Positions 36,394-57,055 of a DNA stretch of 64,000 nt are shown here, one piece after another. The DNA lies in contig NC_088910.1 of assembly GCF_963576675.1 (NCBI RefSeq), positions 87,984,104 to 88,048,103 on the forward strand, in the 5' to 3' direction. Within the stretch, counting starts at the first letter, position 1, and each line of letters begins with the position of its first letter. Under the pieces are notes generated by a model. It was not told the DNA's origin, did no database searches, and was given only the letters and a program-made list of their open reading frames with translations. This DNA comes from Euphorbia lathyris. Lineage: Eukaryota; Streptophyta; Magnoliopsida; Malpighiales; Euphorbiaceae. Both the position numbers and the translations under genes were made by a program.

Positions 36394-36895
36394 GGGCAAA
36401 GTACGAAAAAAATGCTTGTGGTTTACCTTATTTACAAATAGAGGTCTGTGGTTTAAAAGTTTGCAAATAGAGGTATGTGGTATGCTTTTTTTATAAAATA
36501 AGGTATTTAAAATTAAACTTTTAAGTAATCGATGACAATAAGAGCATTTTTTAATTTTTTACCAATTACATTTATATATTAACAAAACACAGATCCCAAA
36601 ATCAAATTGCAACTGTGTAAAATGAACTTAAATATCAATTTAATTCATAAACTGTCAGATTAGTAAAAAATGTAACATTCCACCATACTATTTATTGTTT
36701 CGATTTAGAAAGTTATTTTTTTCGGATGTTATGTTTTGTTGATATGTAAGTATAATTTTTGTTAAGATAAAAATGTCTTTGTTTGTAATTAGAACTTAAA
36801 TGTGTAATTGTAATACTTTGTTTTGTAAATAAAACATACCATAGACCTTTATTTGTGAACTTTTAAACCACAAACATTTTTTTCGTACTTTTTCC
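36394..36895. mobile_element. Fold-back element, 502 bp
   Basis: Begins GGGCAAAGTACGAAAAAAATG and ends as its inverted relative (CATTTTTTTCGTAC then TTTTTCC). Arms of about 120 bp carry iterated TACAAATAGAGGT..GTGGTTT words. It has a perfect 9-bp target duplication AAAATAATA (36385-36393 and 36896-36904). Non-coding. Confidence 0.85.
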
Positions 36896-36919
36896 AAAAT
36901 AATATTGCTGGTAGATTTA

Positions 36920-37464
36920 GGGATGGCAACGGGTAGGGTACCCGCGGGTAATGTCATTCACAAACCCTTACCCTTTTATTTTTTAATTACCCGTACCCGT
37001 CCCATTACCCTAACGGATATATTTTTTGCATCTCATACCCTTCCCATTTAATTCGCGGGTACCCGCGGGTACCCTTACCCGTTAAGAATCAATAAATAAA
37101 AAAAAACATTACAAATTTAACAAACTATAAATTTAATAAATCATCAATCTAAAAATTGAATAAATTGAACCTTAATTAATAAGAATAAAGTAGCTTAATG
37201 GTATCACTCAATTGTTGAAAAATAAATGGTTGAAGTTTTAATTTCACGACTTATATCTAAAAAACAATCATATTTATTAATATAATTTTTTTATGACGGG
37301 TACCGGGTACCCTAGGGGGTATTCCCATACCCGTCCCATTACCCTAACGGGTAATGATTTTGATCCCATACCCGTCTCATACCCTTTTATATAGGGTACA
37401 AGTAGTCCTATTAGGGTCGGGTAGTGACGGGTACCCGCGGATACACTACCCGTTGCCATCCCTA
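36920..37464. mobile_element. Inverted-repeat MITE with GGGATGGCAACGGGT ends, 545 bp
   Basis: Ends GGGATGGCAACGGGTAGGG and CCCGTTGCCATCCC, with ACCCGCGGGTACCC palindromes in both arms and an AT-rich centre. A target duplication of 10 bp, GGTAGATTTA, lies at 36910-36919 and 37465-37474 (9 or 10 bp depending on where the end is drawn). Only 5 bp separate its duplication from that of the element at 36394-36895. Confidence 0.85.
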
Positions 37465-37474
37465 GGTAGATTTA

Positions 37475-38012
37475 TTTAAGTGCAAAAATTAACTAAAGCC
37501 AAGTTCTCTTCCAAAAAAACTAAAGCGAAGTTGAAATAGAAAAACTTATTAAGGTAGATAAAAAAACCAAAATAGTATTTTAGCCAATTATTTTAAAATA
37601 AATCTTAGATAGTAATTTATTTTGCTTGAGTTAAGCAAAATTTAGTTTGTCATTCAAACAATTTATCATACAGTAAATTTAAATGTTAATTTATTTAATA
37701 ATTTGATTAAATTAATTTAAAAGTGATTTATATTAAATATAAAAATAATAAGACTAAATTAATTTTCAATACCATTTTGTTAAGGATAAAATATGCCCCT
37801 ATTAATTGTTTGTCCTAATTTAATCATTCATGAATGTAACAAATTCAAATTTTCTTTTTTATAGAAACAAATTTTTAAAAATTTGAACATATGTTTTGGC
37901 ATTATAAACTGATTCATGTATGACTAATTAATGTTGCATATTAGCATTCTGAATTCACCTTTTACCGTTTAATTATGATAACAGTTACGCCCTCAAATAT
38001 GTAAGTCTTTAT
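37475..38012. other. Intergenic AT-rich DNA, nothing recognised
   Basis: No coding potential, no clear repeat structure beyond A/T runs. Confidence 0.4.
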
Positions 38013-38204
38013 TTGAGAATTTGGAGGTTAATGAAGTTGAGAGTTAAAGGAGGTAATAAAAAGGGAAGGGAAACGATGGAAAGGAAAGTTAAAAATTAAC
38101 TTTGTTTGCGAGTTTATAGAATGTAAATGAGATTAAATGTTTAACTTCGTTTGAGAGTTTGAATATGGAGGGGAAGTAAAGTTAACTCTTAGTATCCTTT
38201 TTTC

Positions 38205-38765
38205 AATCAAACGTTTGGCAGGTGGCGAAAGTTGAACGCATAGTGCCCCGAGGGATGAGTTAACGATTCAAAAAATAGGCTGGCTGTGAAAGAATTCCCG
38301 GCCCTGGGATACAAAAGGGGGAGAAAAAAGCTTTATGTACTCATAAGTGCTATTATTCTAATTTTAACGCTTAACGCTAGACATCCCTGGTTGTTACCGT
38401 TTTTTTTAAGTAAACTCTTGTAACTCCTACCTCAGGTTATCAGGCTCACGTTTTTTGGCTTCCCTAAAATCGAATATTTTTTAAATTGGTAAAGACCCAC
38501 CCCTTGTTTCAGTCAGAATGAGTCCCCGGGACCCCTGCGTGCGCGGGAAATGCAATTTTCCCACCTCTAGTTTCCGGATTCAATTTCTTGCGGATGGAGG
38601 TTGAGGCAATGAAATTGTTGACAAACAAATGCTGTAAATGAGAAGACCCAGAATGCTGATCAATAATTGCTTTCAAGCCAGGGGCGAGGGACAACTTGGG
38701 ACACTAAACAACCGTAGCTACTCTATCCCGCTGACACGAGGGAAGTGGATCGACATGATCCTGAC
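38205..38765. other. Block of foreign composition inside repeat copy 1
   Basis: Noticeably richer in G+C than its surroundings, with no plant repeat style and no host gene frame. It replaces the central part of the palindromic repeat. The text resembles organelle DNA in base use, so a nuclear copy of mitochondrial or plastid DNA is possible, but I cannot match it to a known organelle gene. Confidence 0.3.
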
Positions 38766-38905
38766 AAAAAAATTTACAAAACTTTACATTAGTCCCATTC
38801 AACCCCAATTTGGAGGTTAGAGTTTGAAGGTTAGAGGAAGTAAACATTTAACCTCATTAACCTTCATTTACTCTCAAAAAACAACTCCCAAACAAGGTTA
38901 ACTTA

Positions 38906-40193
38906 GGCCCTGTTTGTTTGGAGGAAAATATTGTGTTCTGAAAAATTTTATGCAGGGAAAATATTGTGCAGAAAAATAAATATTTTCTGGTGTTTGGCTA
39001 CAACACTGAAAAATATTTTCCGACCTCTAAATATAGATTTTCTGTATTTTTTTATTTTCAATTGTATATATAAAACACAAAAAAGAGATTCACATGTATT
39101 TTACAAATTAAGCACAAAAAACACACATAAACTGTAAGGTGTCGTTTGGTTCGCGGAATGGAATGAAATAGAATTGCTATTCCAAAGGAACATATACCAA
39201 AGAATGGAATAGAAATGTGGAAAACACGAAAACGTTAAAAAACATGAAAAGATGTGGAAAAACACGAAAACGTTAAAAAGACGAAAACCTGAAAAAATAT
39301 GAAAAACAGAAAAACGTGAAAAAAAAACACAAAAACGTGAAAAATTGTTAAACACACAAAAAGTGAAAAAATGCGAAAATCACAAAAGTAAAAAAAAATA
39401 AAAACATGGAAAAAAGTGGACAAACACGAAGATATGAAAAAAAATGTTAAAAACGCGAAAAACGTTTTTTCACATTTTCACATTTTCGGCATTTTTTTGT
39501 ACGTTTTCTCGTATTATTAACGTTATTGTGTTTTTTTTTTTTGCATTTTTCATGTTTTCACGTTTAGTTTTTCGGTTTTTCCCTTTTTCTTTTTTTCGCG
39601 TTTTTTAATTTTCGTATTTTGTTACTTTTTCGTGTTATTTACGGGTTTTTCATGTTATTTTCGGTTTTTTCACGTTTTTTGAATTTTCATTTTTCATCTT
39701 TTCATGTTTTTCACGTATTTATGTTTTAGTATTTTTCACGTTTTCCGTTTTCGTGTTTTTTCACATTTTTGTGTTTTTTTGTATTTTTCACGTTTTTGTA
39801 TATTTCATGTTTTGTCACTTTTTCGCGTTGTTCATGTTTTGTGCTTTTTCAAGTATTTGTTTTTTTTTTTTTTGCGTTTTTGTGTTTTTTTGCATTTGTT
39901 CACCTTTTCATGTTTTTTGCGGGTTTTTTTTCATATTCTCGTGTTTTGTAACGTTTTCACGTTATTTATGTTTTTTCGTGTTTCATATTTTTATATTTTT
40001 TAACGTTTTTCCCATTTTTCTCTAAATGCGTATGTTTTGGGGAAAATTGGTAAAACATTTTCCCTTATTTCTTCCTTCCTTTTTCATTGACTTACCACTT
40101 ATTTTCTTTTGATTTATTTTCCTGCTCAGACAAACACGGGAAAATTGGAAAAATATTTTCCTGCAGAATATTTTCCCCCAAACAAATAGGGCA
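38906..40193. mobile_element. TTA-target inverted-repeat element (PIF/Harbinger-like) with low-complexity hairpin interior
   Basis: Imperfect TIRs GCCCTGTTTGTTTGG and, inverted at the right, GCCCTATTTGTTTGG, each continuing into GGAAAATATT. They are flanked by TTA at 38903-38905 and 40194-40196. The interior (about 39200-40020) is made of CACGAAAA / GTGAAAAA words in the left half and TTTTCACG / TTTTCGTG in the right half, so the interior itself folds back. A plus-strand GTGTCGTTTGGTTCGCGGAATG stretch at 39140 may be the edge of another insert. Long Phe-rich open frames on both strands are products of this composition. Confidence 0.65.
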
Positions 40194-40809
40194 TTAATAT
40201 TTAACTTTCCATTACTGTCATTTACTTCTACTAACCCCTAAGCCCTTGTTTGGGAGGAGGTTAATAGGAGTAAATAGGAGTAATGGAAGGTTAAGTATTA
40301 AGTTAACCTTGTTTGGAAGTTATTTTTTGAAAGTAAATGGAGGTTAATGAGGTTAAATGTTTACTTCTTCTAACCTCCAAACTCTAACCTCCAAATTGGG
40401 GGTTAATGGGAGTAACGTAAACTTTTTTAAAATTTCTTGTCTCTGCAGAGTAAATTTAACCGTCCTTCCTCTCCATATTTAAACTCCCAAAGGAGGTTAA
40501 ACATTTAACCTCATTTACATCTTATAAACTCCCAAACAAGGTTAATTTTTAACTTTCATTTCCATCACTTCTCTTCCATTTCCATTACTTCCTTTAACTC
40601 TCACCTCCACTCCCAGTCTTGATCACATGCACCTTAATGAGCATGCAGAATTTACTTATTCACTGCTTATTAGAATCCTAAGGTGGAGATTCAAAACATC
40701 ATGAGGCTTAGATTTAATAAGCCTATATCTAACGGTGAATGAACAAATTCACTTGCTCATATGAAAATTCTTAACTCCATTAACCTCCAAACTCCCAAAC
40801 AAAGCTAAG

Positions 40810-41503
40810 ATAATTACGGAATACTGCCACTAGAGTATTGAAAAACGCCTTATCCGTATATTTATACGTCCTGGTTTTTATGTCGCTCTAGATTCACGCC
40901 ATACGTCTCTCTCTTTCTGCTTCCCTCTCTCTTGTCGGTGTTGAGTTCAGATCTTTGCAGCTTCTTCACTCTAACCCACACATTTCACCTTCCTTCAACG
41001 TTACAAAATCAAACCCAGCTATAACAATTAAGCTCTCTCTCTCTCTCTAGGGTTTGCAGAGTTCTTAATTAATCCATTTGGATCTTGACAGAAAGGAAAT
41101 GCCAGGGCTCATATTGTTCGTTTTCTTACTGAATTGTGAAACGGCAGTTTCTGCTTCTGCTGCTTCTTTATGCTAGTTTCGTTGGTTGAATTGTGGGGGG
41201 ATTCAAAGAAAGCAGCCGAGGAGGAGGTGAAGAAGTGTATGAGGGAATTGGTGATCGTGTGGATCGTATGTGCGGTGGCCAAGGATTCCAGGAGAGGAAT
41301 AAGGTGGGATTTCGTGTTGGTGATAAGGAGCAGGGGTAGGTGGGGAAAATGTGGTTGATTCTTCCTTGTTGTTTTTGTTGCTGTTATTACTGAATTTATT
41401 TTCGTTTCATCACAAGTTCTCAACTGCCTAGAGCAAATTGAAGTTTGCCAAACAACGGTTTTTAAATTTGGCAGTTTCTGAAAGTGTATAAAAGAACTAC
41501 AGA
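40810..41503 (+). promoter_or_regulatory. MPK20 promoter and 5' UTR region
   Basis: A TATA-like CGTATATTTATACG at about 40853-40866 precedes CT-rich leader sequence (CGTCTCTCTCTTTCTGCTTCC at 40904 on; CTCTCTCTCTCTCTAGGG near 41035-41050). The first coding ATG is at 41504. Part of the leader may be spliced. Small open frames here (such as 41170-41358) show no similarity and may be uORFs. Confidence 0.5.
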
Positions 41504-51035
<9,532 letters not shown>

Positions 51036-51523
51036 AAGATTAATTTAGGGAATAATCATTTCAAGGATAAAGAATACAGTTGAGGATTCTCTAGAAACTA
51101 GGTTTGATCATTAAAAAAAAAAAAAAGAAGAAGTAAAAATACATGTGACTTTTAAGTATACATACATGTCATGGAATTATAATGAGTTTAGTTTTCGTTA
51201 CCAATAAAGTAAGAGGATTTGGTCCTTTAGCTTGGTTTGCGGCTCACTTCACCTTTTGACTTGGTATTTTTCACAACTAAAAACTTAATTCAAAATGATA
51301 TACTTTTGACTGAATCATCAAATTTTAAACAAAACTAGTTTAAAATAAATTTGATTTTAGCAGGCAAATTGAAAGGTTAAATAGATAGACTTTGGTCAAA
51401 TTGATTCCTTAATCTCATTTTATAGTGTTTCAGTATCTGATGACATAATATATTGATTTGTTGACTGTATAATACTTTTATTAATAATTTATGGACTTTT
51501 ATTATTAATGCTGGTGATATAAT
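51036..51523. other. MPK20 3' UTR and flank
   Basis: AT-rich, with poly-A run at 51113-51126 and AATAAA-like words (51206). No coding potential. Confidence 0.45.
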
Positions 51524-51675
51524 AGGTGCCTTCTATGGTTACTTTGTTTTTGACAAAGTACCATTACTTGGTGTGTTTTTATCATTGGATGATGAAGTAT
51601 AAAATTAATCCAATGGTAAAAACACACAAAGTAAGGCTTACTTTGTAAAAAACAAAGTAAGCATAGCCTTTACCT
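51524..51675. mobile_element. Hairpin MITE, 152 bp
   Basis: Nearly a perfect inverted repeat: AGGTGCCTTCTATGGTTACT at the left, inverted AGGTAAAGGCTATGCTTACT at the right, with ACTTTGTTTTT..ACAAAGTA and CCAATGG words within the stem. AAT flanks both ends. The superfamily is not certain. Confidence 0.7.
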
Positions 51676-51959
51676 AATTTAATGATGTGGTATGTTGATT
51701 TAATTTGATAATTCTTTGTTTTCCATTTCAGCCAAAAAAAAAAAAACCCTTTACTAGTTTTAATAAAAAAAATTGTTGCAACACAAGAAAACATCCCTTG
51801 TAAATTCATGGAATTTTCTATTTTTTTTTTTTTTTTGACTTATCCTATAATTCATAGGGATTTGAGCTGACAATTTTATCAGATTGAGAGCCAGAAAAAT
51901 AAAACTTATAAAAATCGGAGTACGAACCAATACAAGCTAAAAGAAAAGGAGGGATATCC

Positions 51960-52449
51960 TCAACAAAAATTTCGTCTCGAGGGTCTAGCCCACCCTACAA
52001 GTAGATGAGAGGCCGTGTTAGCAGTTCGTCGTGCAAAGATGAAGTCAGTTGTGATTGGAACATTATTAATTAGGATTTCCAGTCAGTTTATACCCACTAA
52101 TCTTCTTACCATCAATTGGACAACTTCTTACAATCAGAGGCTGCAATGATAGAGGAGAAGCCCACTTCACGAGTCAAACCGAGAATCCGCTGAGTTCCGC
52201 CTACAAGACCGATGGTACAAGAACCAGAGGCCCATCCCAGATAAAAGGACCTCCCTTGCCTCATCCTACACCATAAAACCAATAGAGCTTAGTAGTGAAA
52301 CCGGACTAGCTGTCGCATCACAATTCAACTTGAATTGCCTAGACGATGGAGGAACCTAGCTTGCCGGCAGGTCGCTGATACCATTGGCAGTCACCATTGG
52401 AATAACATAAGAACCAGCAGCCCTCTGTACATGACCAATCACCTATGTT
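51960..52449 (-). pseudogene. LINE RNase H relic
   Basis: The minus strand shows broken frames of the plant LINE RNase H pattern (KLNCDA, then a SSIGF stretch and ASDCK). Several stops and frameshifts. The solo LTR inserted immediately to its right. Confidence 0.5.
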
Positions 52450-52454
52450 ATTAC

Positions 52455-53785
52455 TGTTGGTCCCTTATAACGTAACGAATTAGTTCCAAGAGGGGGATAT
52501 GAACTATTTTAAATTTTAGTACGTTAAGGCTAACTTCTTTTTCTCTAAAAAGGAATTACACAGCGCGCTGAGTGAAGTAAAACACTAGCTTAGTCAACTG
52601 GTGACTAAGTCAGCTTCTTTCTTTGAGTCAGGAGATAACACTTGAGTCTATTCCTGAACTCAGATACTCAATGCACACAACTCAGCGTGACCTCTTTACT
52701 TGGTCAGTTTTGTTTAAGCAAGCAATATATATATTAAAGGAGTTTAAGGTTAGAACGATGTTACTCAGCAGATTTATCCAGGTTCGGCCTCTATGCCTAC
52801 GTCCTGTCCCCGGAACACGTTCCGAGCTTTCGAATTCTCTACTGAGCTCTTTAACGGTAGAGCATCAAACCTTTTACAACAAGAAGCTGCGTATAACAAG
52901 AGTACCTTCCTCTATACCTCTACTCACTCCTATTCTATTGCTGAGTACTATAACCGAGTACTCAGTCTCTCCTTTCTAATTCTAGAAATGATAATAAGTT
53001 TGTCCTAAACAACAATTGCTAAGACACTTTAGATGATTGGATAATCACTCTAGACTTTTACACAGTAATATGGAAATTGGTGTAAGTATTTGCTTTGCTT
53101 TTTCACACAGATTCTTCAAGTAGAAATTTGGTCAGCGTAATGGCTTGGTGAAGATCTGCATCGAATGAAGCAACTGAAAGGCCTATTTATAGTGACACTT
53201 GAGGTATCGGTTATTTCAAATTTCGAAATAGCCGTTGGAGGGAAACAGCTTGATGTCGTTGTCACTCAGTATACGCTCAGTGCCGTTGGCCAATCAGATT
53301 ATTGTATCTTCTGTCTTCGGTCAGTGCTGAGCAGCTTTTAGACAGACAGGCAGAATGTTTCTCCTTTTATGGCAAAGTCTTCCAGACAGCTTTCTGTGTC
53401 TTCTGAACTTTACCCAAAGTAGAAATACTTTTTCTTGAAGTTGTTCTTTGCTCAGCTGCTGTCTTGTACTCTTTGTCGTCCAACTCAGCAGCTTCGTTCC
53501 GAAGTAGACAAAGAAAGTCTTCCAGATCCTTCTTCATGCTGAGCTGCGTTTTGTTCACAACGACAGCATTTTGTTTACACGGGCCGAGTTGTCTTGGGCC
53601 TTTGACTTTCCTTTGGGCCTTTAGCCTTTTAGTCTTTATGTCTTATAAAAAATTTAACTCAATATTGAACAAACACATTAGTGTAATAAATCAAAGCATT
53701 TAAACTTAGTGTGTTTAGAATATTCTTTAATCATATACTTAAATAATTTTGTCAAATCAAAATCATGTGGAAAGATGTTTCAACA
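52455..53785 (-). repeat. Solo LTR of the copia (Sirevirus-type) family
   Basis: 1331 bp in reverse orientation, from TGTTGGTCCC to GTTTCAACA on the plus strand, matching the LTRs at 5689-7018 and 15860-17187 over the full length. The 5-bp target duplication ATTAC is at 52450-52454 and 53786-53790. Intact ends plus a target duplication show a once complete element removed by LTR-LTR recombination. More differences from the two LTRs than they show between themselves suggest an older insertion. Confidence 0.95.
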
Positions 53786-53790
53786 ATTAC

Positions 53791-54020
53791 CTCCGTGTTT
53801 TGTAATGTTGGGGCTAATTCTCCGACAGTGAAGTGAAAAGTGTGTTTTTCTGGATGTCATCTTTCAACTAGTACAATGATTAAACTTTGATCAATTGACA
53901 TACCGCCAACACTAGCAATACAACTAAATCCAAATGATATAAGGCATTCCTCAATCTTTGAATCTATGTTACGATATGCCTTGAATCCCGATGCTATCTG
54001 ACATTGTAAAACCACATCAT
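53791..54020 (-). pseudogene. Plant mobile domain (PF10536-like) fragment
   Basis: Minus strand reads a stretch with IASVGGMSIDQSLIIVLVER, a TGA, then HPEKHTFHFTVGELAPTLQ. This is the plant mobile domain pattern usually read as ALVERWRPETHTFHLP.GE.T.TL.DV. The stop replaces the conserved Trp of ERW. A splice-acceptor-like TTTTACAATGTCAG precedes it. Such domains occur in MAIN-like host genes and in many plant transposons; the latter is likely here. The solo LTR interrupts its 3' side. Confidence 0.65.
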
Positions 54021-54374
54021 CATCCTATACATTTATAAACGTAGTATATAATACTATTGGAATACATTTAAAAGTAATATGCATACATTTAATGTTATTA
54101 ACACTAATATGTTAAATTTGAAATTTTTATCAGGTTCATCCATATATTTTGCGAACACTGAGTGAGTTGTAAATACAATAAATCTACATTATGTGGATCT
54201 GATTGTACAATATGTTCAACTCTTATTCCATATGTCATTGTCTCTTAAGAGTTCAGGTACGTAATAAATCATAATAAAATTTGATTAGTATAATATTTTG
54301 ACTAATTAGAATGGTAAATACATAAAAACCAAATATTCTTACTAACAAATATAAATATTTTTATACCTTTTTAA

Positions 54375-54852
54375 CTACTAAAAGAGTGTTAGGTTGGGTC
54401 AACATCGAAGAATGAGAATGTAAATAGGTTATTCTTATTTAAACTGTTTGGTCAACCAAATTTAATTATAGAATGGAAATGTGATTCTTTAAACAAAGAA
54501 TGACCCATTCATTCCTTAATATATGTTAATCAAAATTGATAAAAAAAAAACAATTTTTTTTTCTCACTTTCACGTATCTCTGTTTTTTTTAAAAGAAGTC
54601 CTAGATTTGTAGTTGGTACTGAGTTAGTTTTTCATATTTTTTTTGTTATAATTTAATTTATCCAATTAATTTTAATTTTGTCGCTTTCTAATTCTGATTC
54701 CAAAATTTGAACCAAATACTTGTAATAATAATTGGATTCCGATTCCAGATTAAACCAAACAAAAAAATAAATAGAAACTCCAATTCTGATTCCATAGAAT
54801 TCCGATTCCGATTCTAATTCTGATTCCAAAACTTGAACCAAACACCCCCTAA
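54375..54852. mobile_element. Inverted-repeat insertion in the tandem array
   Basis: Interrupts an array unit. Weak terminal similarity (AGTGTTAGGTTGGG at the left; AACCAAACACCCCC at the right). The interior holds repeated ATTCTGATTCC / GATTCCGATTC words. No coding capacity, ends uncertain. Confidence 0.45.
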
Positions 54853-55145
54853 TTAATATATTTACTTAACTCATTTATTAACTAAAAATATATTTACTAA
54901 TAAATATAGATATTTTCATATCTTCTTAACTACTAAATATATTCACTTAACTCATTCACTAACTAAAAATATATTTACTAACAAATATAAACATTTCCAA
55001 ACCTTTTTAACTACTAGTAATATATATTTACTTAACTCATTTACTAATAACTAAAAAGAATTTTACTAAAGAATATAAATATTTTCATACCTTTTTAACT
55101 ACTAATATATATTTACTTAACTAGTTTACTAACAATTTTTTTTTT

Positions 55146-56282
55146 GGGTTAATTACAAAAAACTACCCTGTGGTTTGGCCGATTTGCGATCTGGTACCTG
55201 TGGTATTTTTTGTTACAAACAGGTACCTGTGGTTGTCGCCGTTACCAAAATCAAGGAAACGGAAAATTGACTGTTAAATTACAGGGGTATTTTCGGAAAC
55301 AGATTTTTTTTGACTTTTTTGTTGACTTCTCTCTTTCCTCCTCTCCTTTTCTTCTTTAACGATTTTCTCTCTCTTCTTTTCTTCTTCTCTTCTCCTTCAT
55401 CTTCTTCTTCCTTTCTTCTCTTCTTCCCCATTTCTTTTTCTTTTTCTTCTTCTTCCCCATTTCTTCTTCTTCTTTTCTTCTCTTTTTCCTCATTTCTTTT
55501 TCTTTTTCTTCTTCTTTCTCATTTCTTCTTCTTCCTTTCTTCTCTTCTTCCCCATCTTCTTTTTTTGTTTTTCATTTCTGGTAAATTCCAGAATTTTGGA
55601 ATTTCTGGAATTCCAGAATTCTAGAAATTCCAGAATTTCCAGAGTTCTGGAATTCTGGAAATTCTGGAATTCCAGAAATTCCAGAATTCTGGAAATCTGG
55701 AATTTCTGGAATTCCAGATTTCCAGAATTCTGGAATTTCTGGAATTCCAGATTTCCAGAATTCTGGAATTTCTGGAATTTCAGAATTTCCAGAGTTCTGG
55801 AATTCTGGAAATTCTGGAATTCCAGAAATTCCAGAATTCTGGAAATCTGGAATTTCTGGAATTCCAGAATTTCCAGAATTCTGGAAATTCCAGAAATTCC
55901 AGAATTCTGGAATTCACCAGAAGAAAAAAAAAGGAGAAGAAGAAGAAGAGAGGAGGAAGAAGAAGAAAAGAGAAGAAGAAGAAGAAAGGAGAAGATGGAG
56001 AAGACGAAGAACATCGATGGAGAAGACGAAGAACGTGGATGGAGAAGAGAGAAGGGTGAGAGAGAGAAAGAAAGAAAAAATTAAAAAAAAAATTAAAAAA
56101 AAAAATAAAAAATCAAATTTCCGAAATTACCCCTATGCCACGTCAGCTTTTTAACAGAATTCTGACCGTCTCCTTGATTTTGCTAACGGTGACAACCACG
56201 AGTACCTGTTTGTAACAAAAAATACCACAGGTACCAGATCGCAAATCGGCCAAACCACAGAATAATTTTTTGTAATTAACCC
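55146..56282. mobile_element. Large fold-back element, 1137 bp, with palindromic core
   Basis: Begins GGGTTAATTACAAAAAACTA and ends inverted (TTGTAATTAACCC). Arms of about 170 bp with iterated GGTACCTGTGGT words are followed inward by a TTCTTC-rich tract at the left and GAAGAAG-rich tract at the right, which are complementary, and a self-complementary core at 55576-55918. The whole element can therefore form one hairpin. The 9-bp target duplication is TTTTTTTTT (55137-55145, 56283-56291). The open frames on both strands (162 and 174 codons) are low-complexity products of the core. Confidence 0.88.
55576..55918. repeat. Core array of CCAGAATTCTGGAA palindromes
   Basis: About 340 bp built almost wholly from TCCAGAATT and AATTCTGGA words, each unit palindromic around GAATTC, in varied order. 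It reads nearly the same on both strands. It forms the tip of the fold-back element. Confidence 0.9.
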
Positions 56283-56544
56283 TTTTTTTTTACTAACACA
56301 TATAAAAAATTTCATAACTTTTTAACTACTAAATATATTTACTTAACTCATTACTAACTAAAAACATTTTCATTAACAAATATAAATATTTTCATAACTT
56401 CTTAACTACTAAATATATTTATTTAAATTATTTACCAACTATATATATTTACTAACTAAAAATATATTTACTTACAAATATAAACATTTTCATATCTTAT
56501 TAACTACTAAATATTTACTGACTATAAATATACTATGCATGTCT

Positions 56545-57046
56545 ATAAAAACTATAAATATTACCCAAACCTAATATAAACTACAACTATAACTTATAGG
56601 TAAAAATAAAGACTAAAAATGAAACTTTACCATATTCTTTTTTCGAATACGCCGAACACAACACACTGCTCGAGCAATGTGTTGTCAAGTCATACTGACA
56701 CCGGTTATCCAAATACTGGTGTTGGTGATACCAATTATTTATTAACCGGTTTTATGAGGCCAATTAATAAATAACCGGTCTCACGCCTGCCATGTCTGTC
56801 TGTGGTAGACATGGCAGTGACCCCGGTTATTGTAAAACCGAGGTCTTAACGAAGTACGAAACCGGTGAATGAATCACCAGTTTTAGCTGACCATGTTTAA
56901 AAATTTAAGTAGTACATCGTGCATGATTGTTAACTTGGATTTACATAGGGATAAATGCGATAAATAGAGTTATTATTTAGAGGAAAAATCTGATAAAAAT
57001 GTCATTCAAAAGAAATGGAGCAATAAACTAATTAGAAAAACTCATA
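56545..57046. other. Unidentified sequence with ACCGGTTAT inverted words
   Basis: 56640-56890 is less AT-rich and carries several CCGGTTAT / ATAACCGG words, including a palindrome CCATGTCT...AGACATGG (about 56791-56815). No plausible protein. Possibly the end of a DNA transposon. Confidence 0.3.
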
Positions 57047-57055
57047 AAAACTTTT

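Larger units (their letters stand above)
38013..40805. repeat. Nested cluster of a palindromic GGAGGTTAATGG repeat family
   Basis: At least two copies, partly tail to tail, of a family with words such as GGAGTTTGGAGGTTAATGG, TTAACCTCATTTAC and CTCCCAAACAAGGTTAA. Copy 1 (38013 to about 40240) is broken by a foreign block at 38205-38765 and by the element at 38906-40193. Copy 2 (about 40243-40805) ends just upstream of the MPK20 promoter. A third copy lies at 57722-58495. No coding capacity. Confidence 0.7.
54330..56540. repeat. AT-rich tandem array, unit about 85 bp
   Basis: Repeats of a unit with CTTTTTAACTACTAA, ATATTTACTTAACTCATT, TACTAACTAAAAATA and ACAAATATAAATATTTTCATA. Copies begin near 54365, 54922, 55003, 55090, 56320, 56400 and 56500. 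The array is split by two insertions, at about 54375-54850 and 55146-56282; without them it is continuous. Confidence 0.8.

Noticed and set aside
39704..40025. Phe/Val-rich open frames of about 100 codons
   Set aside because: Produced by TTTTTCACG-type low-complexity DNA in all frames; not genes.
55490..56084. Overlapping open frames of 174 and 162 codons on opposite strands
   Set aside because: Both are translations of the palindromic CCAGAATTCTGG core and GAA/TTC tracts.
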